Shown here piece after piece: positions 1-6,566 of a stretch of DNA of 35,565 bases (position 1 is its first letter; every line of letters begins with the position of its first letter). The position numbers were made by a program, and so were the translations under genes. The DNA is from a bacterium (GTDB lineage: Bacteria; UBA9089; JASEGY01): positions 1-35,565 of the forward strand of contig JBFMHI010000016.1 in the NCBI GenBank assembly GCA_040753085.1. The letters are read 5' to 3'. The notes below the pieces were generated by a model. It was not told the DNA's origin and ran no database searches. It worked only from the letters and a program-made list of their open reading frames with translations.

Positions 1-1
1 G

Positions 2-254
2 GTAACCGTTCAGCACATAATGCTGGATGCTCGATCCTCGATGCTCGATCCTCGATGCTCGATCCTCGATGCTCGATCCTCGATGCTCGATGCTCGATCC
101 TCGATGCTCGATGCTCGATGCTCGATGCTCGATGCTCGATGCTCGATGCTCGATCCTCGATGCTCGATGCTCGATGCTCGATGCTGGTAAAGGATCCAGT
201 ATCCAGGATCGAGCATCGAGCATCGAGTTTGTGCCTTAGTGGCTGAACGCTTAC
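2..254. mobile_element. TIR-bounded heptamer element, long copy (element A)
   Basis: The left end GTAACCGTTCAGCAC (2-16) and the right end GTGGCTGAACGCTTAC (239-254) are imperfect inverted repeats. The interior is a heptamer array, then a spacer with GGATCCAGTATCCAGGATC, then inverted heptamers. The reverse complement of 5836-5955 is the same element almost base for base outside the array. No transposase is encoded, so if mobile it would be a MITE-like passenger. Its left flank lies outside the window, so a target duplication cannot be checked. Confidence 0.75.
26..186. repeat. GATGCTC/GATCCTC heptamer tandem array
   Basis: Twenty-two uninterrupted 7-bp units, GATGCTC with interspersed GATCCTC, run from 26 to 179, followed by one degenerate unit. 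The only variation is one G/C position, which suggests recent slippage. The unit has no stop codon in any of six frames, so it produces spurious ORFs on both strands. Confidence 0.95.
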
Positions 255-324
255 AATAAGAGTAACTGCTCAGCCACAAAGACACGAAGGCACTAAGACA
301 CGAAGGCACTAAGATTCCAGAAGC

Positions 325-508
325 CAATAGCTAATAGCCAAATAGCCAATAGCCAATAGCTAATAGCCAATAGCCAATAGCTAATAGCCAATAGCCAATA
401 GCCAATAGCCAATAGCTAATAGCCAATAGCCAATAGCCAATAGCTAATAGCCAATAGCCAATAGCCAATAGCTAATAGCCAATAGCTAATAGCCAATAGC
501 TAATAGCC
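325..508. repeat. CAATAGC/TAATAGC heptamer tandem array
   Basis: About 26 heptamers alternate between CAATAGC and TAATAGC, with one 8-bp unit (CAAATAGC) near the start. On the + strand it has stops in every frame; the complement is open. The same heptamer recurs at 11959-11998 and 12688-12785. Confidence 0.92.
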
Positions 509-515
509 AGTAGTC

Positions 516-655
516 TCTTTGGTCCTTTTAGTCCTTTTAGTCCTTTTAGTCCTTTTTAGTCCTTTTAGTCCTTTTGGTCCTTTTAGTCCTTTTAGTCCTT
601 TTAGTCCTTTTAGTCCTTTTGGTCATTTTAGTCCTTTTAGTCCTTTTGGTCCTTT
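516..655. repeat. AGTCCTTTT/GGTCCTTTT nonamer tandem array
   Basis: About fifteen 9-bp units of AGTCCTTTT with GGTCCTTTT variants follow the CAATAGC array and lead into GGGTTAAAGAGCCAATAG. The same order (CAATAGC array, GTCCTTTTG array, TTAAAGAGC) is seen at 11959-12051 and 12688-12864, so the two arrays travel as one composite unit. Confidence 0.92.
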
Positions 656-783
656 TGGGTTAAAGAGCCAATAGCCAATAACCAATAGGGCATTCCCCCC
701 TATTGCCTTTGTGTCTTAGTGGCTGACTAGTTACAAACAAGATAAATCCGGAATCCGAAATCCGCAATCAGGAGGTGGGTTCA

Positions 784-2019
784 ATGTTTAAAACCTTGGT
801 GAGGACTTTTATTTTCCCCTTGACGTTACTGTTTGGCTTATCCGGGGTAGCCTCGGCTGGTCCGATCAGCACAGATCCAGCCGACTGGCAAGGACTGGAG
901 CCTGAAATAATCGATGAATTAGACGATTATAATACAGGCAACACCATAGCCGCCACGGAGGATGAGTTGACGATGATCTTTTGCGATCCGGCTCATCATA
1001 ACATCGGATGCCAGGGGGGGTTTGATCTATGGATTGCTACCCGAAACTCGAAAGATGAGGAATGGGGTGTGCCGCAAAATATGAATGGGTTTCAGGTGTC
1101 AGGGTTAGCCAGGAAGAATCAATTTAATACGGCGGCTAACAACTGGCCTCCGGCTATTAACGGGGATGGAACTATCCTTGTCTGGGAGGACAAGCGAAAG
1201 CCGAGTAATCCTGACGCCAATTATGCTAACAAGATTTGGATATCCCTCAAACTTACAGATGTCAGCCAACTTACTAATCCTGATGATCCCTTTTATAAGG
1301 CTTATCATGATGACTGGGGCAGCAGCTTTGGCTCCTGGAGTGTGGGTAAATGGGGGCCGGCGGTGAATATAGACTACTACAATCAAAAATTGGGCGGTGG
1401 AAATTTAAACTCTTCAGGGAGTTCCACCGATGGCGATCCGGAGATATCCAAGGATGGACTGGAGCTTTACATCTCTACCGAGCGAGAGGGTGATAGAGAC
1501 ATCTGGATTGCCACCAGGAACTCACTTAGCGAGCCCTTTACTAACTTGAAGAATTTAGATGACTATAATGTAGACCGGGGCGGCTCACCCCTCAATTATG
1601 GCGGGGAGGATGAAAATCCGGCTATCTCGGCGGATGGCCTGACTATGTTCTTTCTCTCTAAAAGAGATGGTGGTTGGGACGTCTTTATAACCACCAGGAA
1701 GAGCTTAGATGCCCCTTGGGGTGAGCCGGTGAATGTCTGCGAGGATCTACTTCTTCAACCTGAGGGTCTGAGTGGGAATCAATGGGGTATTGATTTTGCT
1801 GGTGATAGTTTATATCTCACTCATCAGGGGAAGATACACATCATCGAGAATATTCCTTCAGGTTCTCCTATAACCATCATCTCTGTGGTCGACCAGGGCG
1901 GGATAAGGAGGTTGGTGAAAGCTTACTACAAGCCGAGCACAGCTACTATTATTTACTGGGAAGAATATAAGGGGAATCTGGAACAACACATTCCGCCGAA
2001 ATTCTGGCATCTCTTTTGA
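784..2019 (+). CDS. Secreted PD40/WD40-like beta-propeller protein
   Basis: A 411-residue protein. I place the start at ATG 784 because AGGAGG (770-775) is 8 bp upstream; a GTG at 775 would overlap that ribosome site. Residues 1-25 are a signal peptide ending ASA-GPIS. The body has several TolB/PD40-like blades of the form D-x-P-x-I-S-x-D-G-L-x-L-Y/F-x-S-x-R...WDI/VFI-T-R-x-S: examples start near DGDPEISKDGLELYIST and ENPAISADGLTMFFLS, with weaker blades earlier (INGDGTILVWEDKR) and later (DFAGDSLYLTHQGK). PD40 propellers act outside the cytoplasm as protein-binding scaffolds; the ligand is unknown. It is followed at 47 bp by a prepilin gene, so the four genes 784-3610 may be one operon, with the propeller a pilus- or secretion-associated surface protein. 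That link is inference. Confidence 0.85.
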   Translation: MFKTLVRTFIFPLTLLFGLSGVASAGPISTDPADWQGLEPEIIDELDDYNTGNTIAATEDELTMIFCDPAHHNIGCQGGFDLWIATRNSKDEEWGVPQNMNGFQVSGLARKNQFNTAANNWPPAINGDGTILVWEDKRKPSNPDANYANKIWISLKLTDVSQLTNPDDPFYKAYHDDWGSSFGSWSVGKWGPAVNIDYYNQKLGGGNLNSSGSSTDGDPEISKDGLELYISTEREGDRDIWIATRNSLSEPFTNLKNLDDYNVDRGGSPLNYGGEDENPAISADGLTMFFLSKRDGGWDVFITTRKSLDAPWGEPVNVCEDLLLQPEGLSGNQWGIDFAGDSLYLTHQGKIHIIENIPSGSPITIISVVDQGGIRRLVKAYYKPSTATIIYWEEYKGNLEQHIPPKFWHLF

Positions 2020-2066
2020 AGGCGCTGAGGCGGATTAATTCGACTGAGAGTTACGAGGTATTTAAG

Positions 2067-2510
2067 ATGGCACCATTTCCTAAGTATGAAAGAGGGGTAG
2101 GGTTGCTCGAAACGGTGATTGCGGCGGTGATCCTATTATTTGTGGCTCTGGCTGCCGCCACCATCTTTTATCAGGGGGCAGTTTCCACGGTTAACACTAA
2201 ACAGGTCCTCGAAGCTAACCACATGGCGCAAAAGAAGATAGAGGAACTTAAGGCCCTCGGTCGGGGTAACATCGACACTATTATGACGGTGGCGGGGATA
2301 ACTGGTCCGGGAGTGCCATACGCTGATCCGGAGTCCACTACTATAGGTAACGATCTACCCGCCACGATGACTACTACCATAGAATATATTGATGATCCGG
2401 CTGATGGCGATCCAGGGGATACCGATTATGCGAGGATAGAGGTAAAAGTAGATTGGCTGGAAAATAATCAATCACGAGAGAGAGCCCTACAGACCGATAT
2501 ATTCCAATAA
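2067..2510 (+). CDS. Type IV prepilin-like protein, PilV-like minor pilin
   Basis: A 147-residue protein starting at ATG 2067, with GAGGT 8 bp upstream; the frame is open to TTG 2016 but that start has no ribosome site. The short basic leader MAPFPKYERG is followed by VGLLETVIAAVILLFVALAA, the class III prepilin signal: cleavage after Gly, Glu at +5, then a hydrophobic helix. LLE-x-V-I-A is typical of PilV/GspI-type minor pilins. A prepilin peptidase would cleave and N-methylate it, and the helix would pack into a pilus or pseudopilus. The C-terminal half (ARIEVKVDWLENNQSRERALQTDIF) ends in a beta-strand pattern common in PilV. No ATPase, platform protein or peptidase is encoded here, so the assembly machine must lie elsewhere. 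Confidence 0.85.
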   Translation: MAPFPKYERGVGLLETVIAAVILLFVALAAATIFYQGAVSTVNTKQVLEANHMAQKKIEELKALGRGNIDTIMTVAGITGPGVPYADPESTTIGNDLPATMTTTIEYIDDPADGDPGDTDYARIEVKVDWLENNQSRERALQTDIFQ

Positions 2511-2618
2511 AATTGCAGATTGGCGATGGCGGAAGGCGGATGTGGCAGAAGTTTTGGGATAGGCTTTTAGAATTCTCCATTCACCATCGACCATCTGTAA
2601 TCCAGAGGGGGATGAAGA
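2511..2618. repeat. Degenerate inverted heptamer repeat between prepilin genes
   Basis: The spacer holds degenerate heptamers GCGGAAG GCGGATG on the left and CCATTCA CCATCGA CCATCTG on the right, forming a weak inverted repeat. The right arm ends just before the ribosome site of the next gene (GAGGGGG, near 2605-2611). Confidence 0.5.
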
Positions 2619-2909
2619 ATGTTTAAATCCGAAAGAGGAATAGCCCTGGTAGTGGCCCTGATAATTATGGTGGCGATAATGGGCTTAGCGAGCGCTTATT
2701 TGCTCCTGACCATTTCTGAGTCCAGGAGAGCCAAGGTGGATGAATATTACCTCAGACGTCTCCACACGGCTGATGGGGGGATACAACAAGGCATCTGGCG
2801 GTATGAAGATGTCGCTGCCTTTAAGGAGGCTGTAAAAAACGACGGTGATACCTGGTTTGTCATCACCTTGCCTGACGGTGGCGTGGACACGGTTGTGGTG
2901 ACGAAGTAA
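2619..2909 (+). CDS. Short PilX-like prepilin (PilX N-terminal type)
   Basis: A 96-residue protein with a purine-rich ribosome site (GAGGGGG) about 8 bp before ATG 2619. The leader MFKSERG precedes IALVVALIIMVAIMGLASAY, which matches the PilX N-terminal pattern: Gly cleavage site, Ala-Leu-x-x-Ala-Leu and no Glu at +5, as in PilX and GspK. The region RRLHTADGGIQQGIWR matches the conserved A-D/E-x-G-I-x-x-x-x that follows the helix. It is much shorter than usual for PilX (around 150-200 residues), so it may be reduced, or its 3' end may have been lost to the repeat that begins 13 bp after the stop. It probably acts with the PilV- and PilW-like proteins as a minor pilin complex. Confidence 0.75.
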   Translation: MFKSERGIALVVALIIMVAIMGLASAYLLLTISESRRAKVDEYYLRRLHTADGGIQQGIWRYEDVAAFKEAVKNDGDTWFVITLPDGGVDTVVVTK

Positions 2910-2921
2910 GACCTATTCAAT

Positions 2922-2978
2922 GCGGATTTCGGATTGCGGATTGCGGATTTAGAATCTGAAATCCGAAATCCGAAATCG
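2922..2978. repeat. Palindromic GCGGATT / GAAATCC element
   Basis: Heptamers GCGGATT run into the core GGATTTAGAATCTGAAATCC, then inverted heptamers CGAAATC. The core occurs again at 8481, 9527 and 10581, three times in coding sequence. The array ends directly at a GGGAGGGGG purine tract. Confidence 0.85.
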
Positions 2979-3028
2979 GGAGGGGGAAGATCAGATTTCA
3001 GGTAGATTAAGGGGAGCTGGTTTTTCGG

Positions 3029-3610
3029 ATGGGCTATAATACGATTAAAAGTGATAAAGGGTTTACCGTAATAGAGGTAATTATTAGCACCGCCATCCTG
3101 CTGGTGATGGTCTTAAGTATATACACCTTCTTTGTTTCAGGACTGTTCTCCTCGTTAAAAGGAGAAAATAAGTCACGCGCGGTCCAGATCGTCAGATTCG
3201 CTATGGACGGAGAATTGACCAATCCCAGAAATCCCGGCCTGATTGACGAACTGAGGCGGGCGGGCAAGATTACTTTGGCCGATGAAGATTCCATTAATTT
3301 TGACATAACTGACACCAGTGGAGTGACTATTAATACTATCGATTATTCCTATCTGGAGCCTGTCTCACTGGCTACTACCGCGAGCATCCAGAGAGCAGAT
3401 ACCCAAGGAAGCGCTGTTATTGCTGATCACATCCTGCATCCTGATGGCTTGCAATTCACCTATTTTGACGGCAATGGTGATACGCTGGCCTTCCCTATTG
3501 GAGACCCATCTGTTATTCGTCAGATACAGGTGGAGATAAAGACTGACATTAATGGCGACGGCCAGCCTGATGCCGTTTTGACCACCAAAGTGGCCCCTCG
3601 AAACCTGTAA
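3029..3610 (+). CDS. Type IV prepilin-like protein, PilW/PulJ-like
   Basis: A 193-residue protein from ATG 3029, with AGGGGAG about 12 bp upstream. The leader MGYNTIKSDKG is followed by FTVIEVIISTAILLVMVLSI: cleavage after Gly, Phe at +1, Glu at +5, then a hydrophobic helix. This is the strongest prepilin signal of the three. Length and position after PilV- and PilX-like genes fit PilW/PulJ-type minor pilins, which help initiate fibre assembly. Near the C-terminus DINGDGQPD is a DxNxDG calcium-type loop, also seen in the giant protein downstream. A promoter starts 131 bp after the stop, so the prepilin group probably ends here. Confidence 0.85.
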   Translation: MGYNTIKSDKGFTVIEVIISTAILLVMVLSIYTFFVSGLFSSLKGENKSRAVQIVRFAMDGELTNPRNPGLIDELRRAGKITLADEDSINFDITDTSGVTINTIDYSYLEPVSLATTASIQRADTQGSAVIADHILHPDGLQFTYFDGNGDTLAFPIGDPSVIRQIQVEIKTDINGDGQPDAVLTTKVAPRNL

Positions 3611-3740
3611 CTGTTTACTAAACCTCTTCTCTCCTCAACACCTCGGCAAATTCCGGCTCTTTCTGGGCATGCTTCTTTAAAACTAAAACCTTCCAGACCC
3701 AAGTCTCTCACAATTTCACCTGGATGTCATTAGAAATTAA

Positions 3741-3769
3741 TTGACAAATCTTTTCACTTCATGTAGAAT
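3741..3769 (+). promoter_or_regulatory. Sigma-70-type promoter for cmk operon
   Basis: A perfect -35 TTGACA (3741-3746) is separated by 17 bp from TAGAAT (3764-3769). Transcription would start near 3776, giving a leader of about 125 nt before the chosen cmk start. The same -35/spacer/-10 combination is found at 11369-11397. Confidence 0.75.
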
Positions 3770-3827
3770 AAATAGGAGATCTACACCGAGGGCTGTTACT
3801 AAGATACCAAGGCTCTTTAGCCGTGAT

Positions 3828-3858
3828 CCGTGTCCGAAAGAGGGAAGAACGGACACGG
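3828..3858 (+). other. Leader hairpin upstream of cmk
   Basis: CCGTGTCCG (3828-3836) pairs perfectly with CGGACACGG (3850-3858) around a 13-nt purine loop. There is no U-tract, so it is not an intrinsic terminator. Similar ACGGACACGG-type words occur near 3868 and 35389, so it may be another dispersed palindrome rather than a regulator. Confidence 0.55.
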
Positions 3859-3900
3859 AGAAAAAAGCGGGCACGGATAACGGTCAGGGAGGATGGTGGA

Positions 3901-4623
3901 GTGTCTGATGAGCAAAGACAGACGGACCCGAGACTCGACGACCCGCAAGCAGATGCCCCGAACTCGAAACTAATTATTGCCATTGACGGCCCGGCCGGGT
4001 CAGGCAAGAGCACGGCCGCCAGGATATTGGCCCAGAAGCTGGGCTATAAATATGTAGATACCGGCGCCATGTATCGCGCTGTTACCCTGAAAGGCCTCAG
4101 GTTAGGCGTAGACCTTTCAGGTGAAGAGATAGTGGCGATTCTTTCGGAAACGAAGATAGATTTCAAGGATAGCCGGCTCTACCTTGATGGCGAAGATGTT
4201 TCTCAGGAGATAAGAACCGGCCCAGTGACGGCAAATGTTTCGAAGGTAGCTGCCAACGCCGGCGTTCGAGCTTGCCTGGTAGCGCTTCAAAGAGAAATGG
4301 GCGATAGTGGCGGCATCGTTATGGAGGGACGAGATATTGGGACGGTGGTCTTTCCTGAGGCTGACTTGAAATTTTACCTTGACGCCTCTCTGGCGGAGCG
4401 GGCCAGACGTCGAAGTCAGGAACTAACAGAAGAACACGACCCGGAAAGGCTAAAAGAAGAGATAAAATTGAGGGATGAGAAGGACAAAGGACGCCAGAGC
4501 GGCCCCTTGAAGTTAGCCGAAGGCGCTCTTCTGATAGACACCACTGAACTGGGGATTGAGGAGGTAGTTGAAAAGTTGAGAGTTAAGAGTGAAGAGTTGA
4601 TGGTTAAAAGAGGAAAAAGGTGA
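3901..4623 (+). CDS. cmk: Cytidylate kinase (CMP/dCMP kinase)
   Basis: About 240 residues. I choose GTG 3901, with GGGAGG about 8 bp upstream; the longer frame from 3823 would run through the leader hairpin and gives a basic, non-conserved extension. It phosphorylates CMP and dCMP with ATP in pyrimidine nucleotide salvage and supply. Visible motifs: P-loop GPAGSGKST (about residues 30-38), VDTGAMYRA (52-60), EGRDIGTVVFP, and the LID-type LRDEKDKGRQSGPLK...ALLIDTT. The N-terminal 20 or so residues are outside the usual Cmk fold and include a repeat-encoded DPQADAPNSK also found in the CBS gene downstream. The C-terminal VEKLRVKSEELMVKRGKR is encoded by degenerate AGTTGAG heptamers (4566-4608). 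cmk followed by plsC is a common bacterial arrangement. Confidence 0.95.
   Translation: MSDEQRQTDPRLDDPQADAPNSKLIIAIDGPAGSGKSTAARILAQKLGYKYVDTGAMYRAVTLKGLRLGVDLSGEEIVAILSETKIDFKDSRLYLDGEDVSQEIRTGPVTANVSKVAANAGVRACLVALQREMGDSGGIVMEGRDIGTVVFPEADLKFYLDASLAERARRRSQELTEEHDPERLKEEIKLRDEKDKGRQSGPLKLAEGALLIDTTELGIEEVVEKLRVKSEELMVKRGKR
3933..3970. repeat. Repeat ACCCGCAAGC...CCCCGAACTCGAA, copy in cmk
   Basis: This stretch (ACTCGACGACCCGCAAGC followed by AGATGCCCCGAACTCGAA) is nearly the same as 5331-5376. It encodes DPQADAPNSK just before the Cmk catalytic domain. In the other copy ACCCGC-AA-GCGGGT is a perfect hairpin; here the right arm is mutated. Confidence 0.8.
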
Positions 4624-4624
4624 T

Positions 4625-4697
4625 TGGCTATCGGTGATCGGTGATCGGTAGTCAAAAGGAAGTGAAGCAACTGATTACCGATTACCGATTATCTGAT
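4625..4697. repeat. Inverted heptamer arrays between cmk and plsC
   Basis: Left arm: heptamers ATCGGTG ATCGGTG ATCGGTA. Right arm: GATTACC GATTACC GATTATC. They are imperfect complements about 20 nt apart and would form a hairpin in the cmk-plsC transcript. The right arm ends at the plsC start codon, which has no obvious Shine-Dalgarno sequence. Confidence 0.75.
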
Positions 4698-4698
4698 T

Positions 4699-5304
4699 AT
4701 GTCTTACCGAATCATACAGTTTATTCTCGGGCTGGTATTTAGATTGATCCTTCGCCTCAAGGTAGTCGGGGAGGAAAATATCCCCCCCAGCGGACCGGTT
4801 TTGATTGCTTCCAATCATATTAGCTATCTTGATCCTCCTTTACTGGGGGTGGCGGTCAGGGGCCGTCAATTAAATTTTATGGCCAAGGCCGAGCTTTTCA
4901 AATTTGCGCCTTTTGCCTGGGTTCTCAGAAGTCTCCATGCCTTTCCAGTGAAACGTAAATCTGCTGATCGGAAGGCCATAATGAGGGCGGTTAATATTCT
5001 GAAAGAGGGCCAGGCCTTTCTTCTTTTTCCTGAGGGGACTCGCAGTCATAATGGCCAATTAGGTCGAGGGCAACCAGGGGCAGGCATAATTATTAGCCAG
5101 GCTCAAAAGTCGTGTGCCCTATCCATAATTCCGGCCCGAATTAGAGGGTCAGAGCTTGCCTTGCCTCGCGGGGCATTCTTTATCCGTCCTAAACCAGTGG
5201 AGGTTAAATTCGGGCCGCCTGTGCTTCTGGAGAAAGTACCTGAGGGTAAAGAGGGCTATCAGCAAGTAGTCGATACTGTTATGGAAGAAATCGGGAGACT
5301 GTGA
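4699..5304 (+). CDS. plsC: 1-acyl-sn-glycerol-3-phosphate acyltransferase
   Basis: A 201-residue protein that transfers an acyl chain to lysophosphatidic acid, making phosphatidic acid for membrane phospholipids, at the cytoplasmic face of the inner membrane. The diagnostic HX4D motif is NHISYLD (His40, Asp45), followed by LNFMAKAELF and the phosphate-binding FPEGTRS (110-116); IIPARIRGSE is the later conserved block. An amphipathic or transmembrane N-terminal segment (IIQFILGLVFRLILRL) is present. Length is normal for the family. It lies 75 bp after cmk and 24 bp before the CBS gene, so the three are probably cotranscribed from 3741. The start lies flush with a repeat arm, so the ribosome site is unclear. 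Confidence 0.95.
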   Translation: MSYRIIQFILGLVFRLILRLKVVGEENIPPSGPVLIASNHISYLDPPLLGVAVRGRQLNFMAKAELFKFAPFAWVLRSLHAFPVKRKSADRKAIMRAVNILKEGQAFLLFPEGTRSHNGQLGRGQPGAGIIISQAQKSCALSIIPARIRGSELALPRGAFFIRPKPVEVKFGPPVLLEKVPEGKEGYQQVVDTVMEEIGRL

Positions 5305-5328
5305 AACTTCCCAAGGAGCGAGATATAA

Positions 5329-5829
5329 ATGAACTCGAAACCCAACGACCCGCAAGCGGGTGCCCCGAACTCGAAATTTGTTTGTGCTGAAGACATTATG
5401 ACTCGGCAAGTGGTTACGGCCCGGCCTGACATGTCGGTCAAGGAAGTGGCTTCACTTCTGGTTAAATATAAGATCAGCGGATTGCCAGTAGTAGATTCTT
5501 CAGACCGCCTGATCGGGATTGTTACTGAAGCCGACCTGGTGCACCAGGAGACAAATCTTCACCTCCCTTCTGTCCTTACCATCTTAGATTCCTTTCTTGT
5601 CTTGGAAAGCCCGAAGCACTTTGAAGAGAAATTGCGGAAGATGGTAGCCGATAAGGTGGGGGATATAATGAGCAGGCAGGTAATTGCCGTCTCTCCCCAG
5701 GCTGCCGTAGCTGAGGTAGCTACTATTATGTCCCAAAAGCGGATTCATCTTCTACCGGTTGTTTCCAATCAGAAGTTAGTTGGGATTATCAGCAAGGCTG
5801 ACCTGGTTCGGTTTATTGCGGGAGAATAA
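5329..5829 (+). CDS. Two-CBS-domain protein
   Basis: A 166-residue protein starting at ATG 5329, with AGGAG about 12 bp upstream. Two CBS domains fill it: the first around residues 23-75 (AEDIMTRQVVTARPDMSVKE...ISGLPVVDSSDRLIGIVTEADL) and the second around 110-163 (VGDIMSRQVIAVSPQAAVAE...HLLPVVSNQKLVGIISKADL). CBS pairs bind adenosyl ligands such as AMP or ATP and usually regulate a partner; stand-alone proteins of this type have no single known role. Residues 2-16 (NSKPNDPQAGAPNSK) come from a dispersed repeat, and the start codon directly abuts it, so the native start may have been replaced. It is probably the last gene of the cmk transcript. Confidence 0.9.
   Translation: MNSKPNDPQAGAPNSKFVCAEDIMTRQVVTARPDMSVKEVASLLVKYKISGLPVVDSSDRLIGIVTEADLVHQETNLHLPSVLTILDSFLVLESPKHFEEKLRKMVADKVGDIMSRQVIAVSPQAAVAEVATIMSQKRIHLLPVVSNQKLVGIISKADLVRFIAGE
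5331..5376. repeat. Repeat ACCCGCAAGCGGGT...CCCCGAACTCGAA, copy in CBS gene
   Basis: It begins and ends with AACTCGAA and contains the perfect hairpin ACCCGC-AA-GCGGGT. It encodes NSKPNDPQAGAPNSK at the extreme N-terminus of the CBS protein. The second copy is at 3933-3970 in cmk, read in the same frame. Confidence 0.85.
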
Positions 5830-5835
5830 TCCAAG

Positions 5836-5955
5836 GTAAGCGTTCAGCCACTAAGGCACAAACTCGATGCTCGATGCTCGATCCTGGATACTGGATCCTT
5901 TACCAGCATCGAAGATCGAGCATCGAGCATCCAGCATCATGTGCTGAACGGTTAC
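5836..5955. mobile_element. TIR-bounded heptamer element, short inverted copy (element C)
   Basis: Its ends are GTAAGCGTTCAGCCAC and GTGCTGAACGGTTAC. The reverse complement matches element A (2-254) with one difference seen outside the heptamer array. Here the array has only three heptamers plus the degenerate end unit, against 22 plus end unit in A. The length difference (253 versus 120 bp) is exactly 19 x 7. No target duplication is apparent. Confidence 0.8.
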
Positions 5956-5968
5956 GAAGCAGCATTAC

Positions 5969-6018
5969 AGGCTGAAGGCTGAAGACTGAAGGCTGAAGTT
6001 CAATAGCCTTCAGCCTAT
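5969..6018. repeat. GCTGAAG heptamers with inverted partner
   Basis: AGGCTGAAGGCTGAAGACTG (heptamers GCTGAAG) on the left pairs with AGCCTTCAGCCT on the right. Related sequence is at 8244-8288. It lies in the def leader, and no clear promoter is visible. Confidence 0.75.
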
Positions 6019-6033
6019 CCACCTGTTTTAATT

Positions 6034-6540
6034 ATGCCTATTCTTCCTATTAATATTTACGGTGACGCTATTCTTAAGAGAAAAGCCAAAGCGGTGACTC
6101 AAATAGACCAAAGGCTTTATGATTTGGCCGCTAATATGGCCTTCACTATGGAGTCTTATCATGGGATCGGTCTGGCTGCGCCCCAGGTTGGAGTCGGTCG
6201 AAGGATTATTGTCCTGGGGATAAATCAGGAGCAGTCAAAGGAACTCATTACCCTGGTCAATCCGGAAATAATTGAAGCTGAGGGGGAGGCGGTGCAGGAA
6301 GAGGGGTGCCTTAGCCTTCCGAAAATGAAGGGTGAAGTGAAGCGGGCACATCGTTTGATCCTTAAAGGTTGGGACTTGCAGAATAAAGAAGTGAAAATGG
6401 TGGCTACGGACCTCTTTGCCCGGGTTATCCAACACGAGATTGATCATTTAAACGGCACCCTCTTTATTGATAGGATGGATAAAGAGCAGAGAAATTTCCT
6501 TCTGACACAGTTTAAAGAAGCCCGTCGCCGGAAGAAATAA
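6034..6540 (+). CDS. def: Peptide deformylase
   Basis: A 168-residue metalloenzyme that removes the N-formyl group from new proteins in the cytoplasm. All three family motifs are intact: GIGLAAPQVG (motif 1), EEGCLSLP (motif 2, with the metal-binding Cys) and QHEIDHLNG (motif 3, HExxH with two metal-binding His and the catalytic Glu). The N-terminal PILPINIYGDAILKRKAKAV and the length are normal. ATG 6034 has no evident Shine-Dalgarno; it lies shortly after a repeat (5969-6018). It is not next to fmt, its frequent neighbour, but is followed after 26 bp by a polysaccharide deacetylase gene. Confidence 0.96.
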   Translation: MPILPINIYGDAILKRKAKAVTQIDQRLYDLAANMAFTMESYHGIGLAAPQVGVGRRIIVLGINQEQSKELITLVNPEIIEAEGEAVQEEGCLSLPKMKGEVKRAHRLILKGWDLQNKEVKMVATDLFARVIQHEIDHLNGTLFIDRMDKEQRNFLLTQFKEARRRKK

Positions 6541-6566
6541 GGGGAATAAATCAGCCATCCCAAATC

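Larger units (their letters stand above)
262..734. mobile_element. TIR-bounded composite repeat element (element B)
   Basis: The ends are inverted repeats of about 31 bp with 27 matches: the left begins GTAACTGCTCAGCCAC and the right, reverse-complemented, begins GTAACTAGTCAGCCAC. Both continue into an octamer-like AAGACACRAAGGCA sequence. Inside are a CAATAGC heptamer array and an AGTCCTTTT nonamer array. Flanks AATAAGA (255-261) and AACAAGA (736-742) are a near match that could be a degraded target duplication. It sits 7 bp after element A, with no protein-coding content. Confidence 0.65.

Noticed and set aside
10-327. Overlapping ORFs on both strands in the GATGCTC array (also 27-239 and 55-246 on +)
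   Set aside because: They are pure translation of a heptamer with no stop in any frame; no ribosome site and no other sequence.
26-655. CRISPR array
   Set aside because: Units are 7 or 9 bp in direct tandem with no spacers and no cas genes in the window.
3823-3900. Longer cmk start at 3823
   Set aside because: The extension translates a leader hairpin and has no ribosome site; GTG 3901 has GGGAGG at good spacing.
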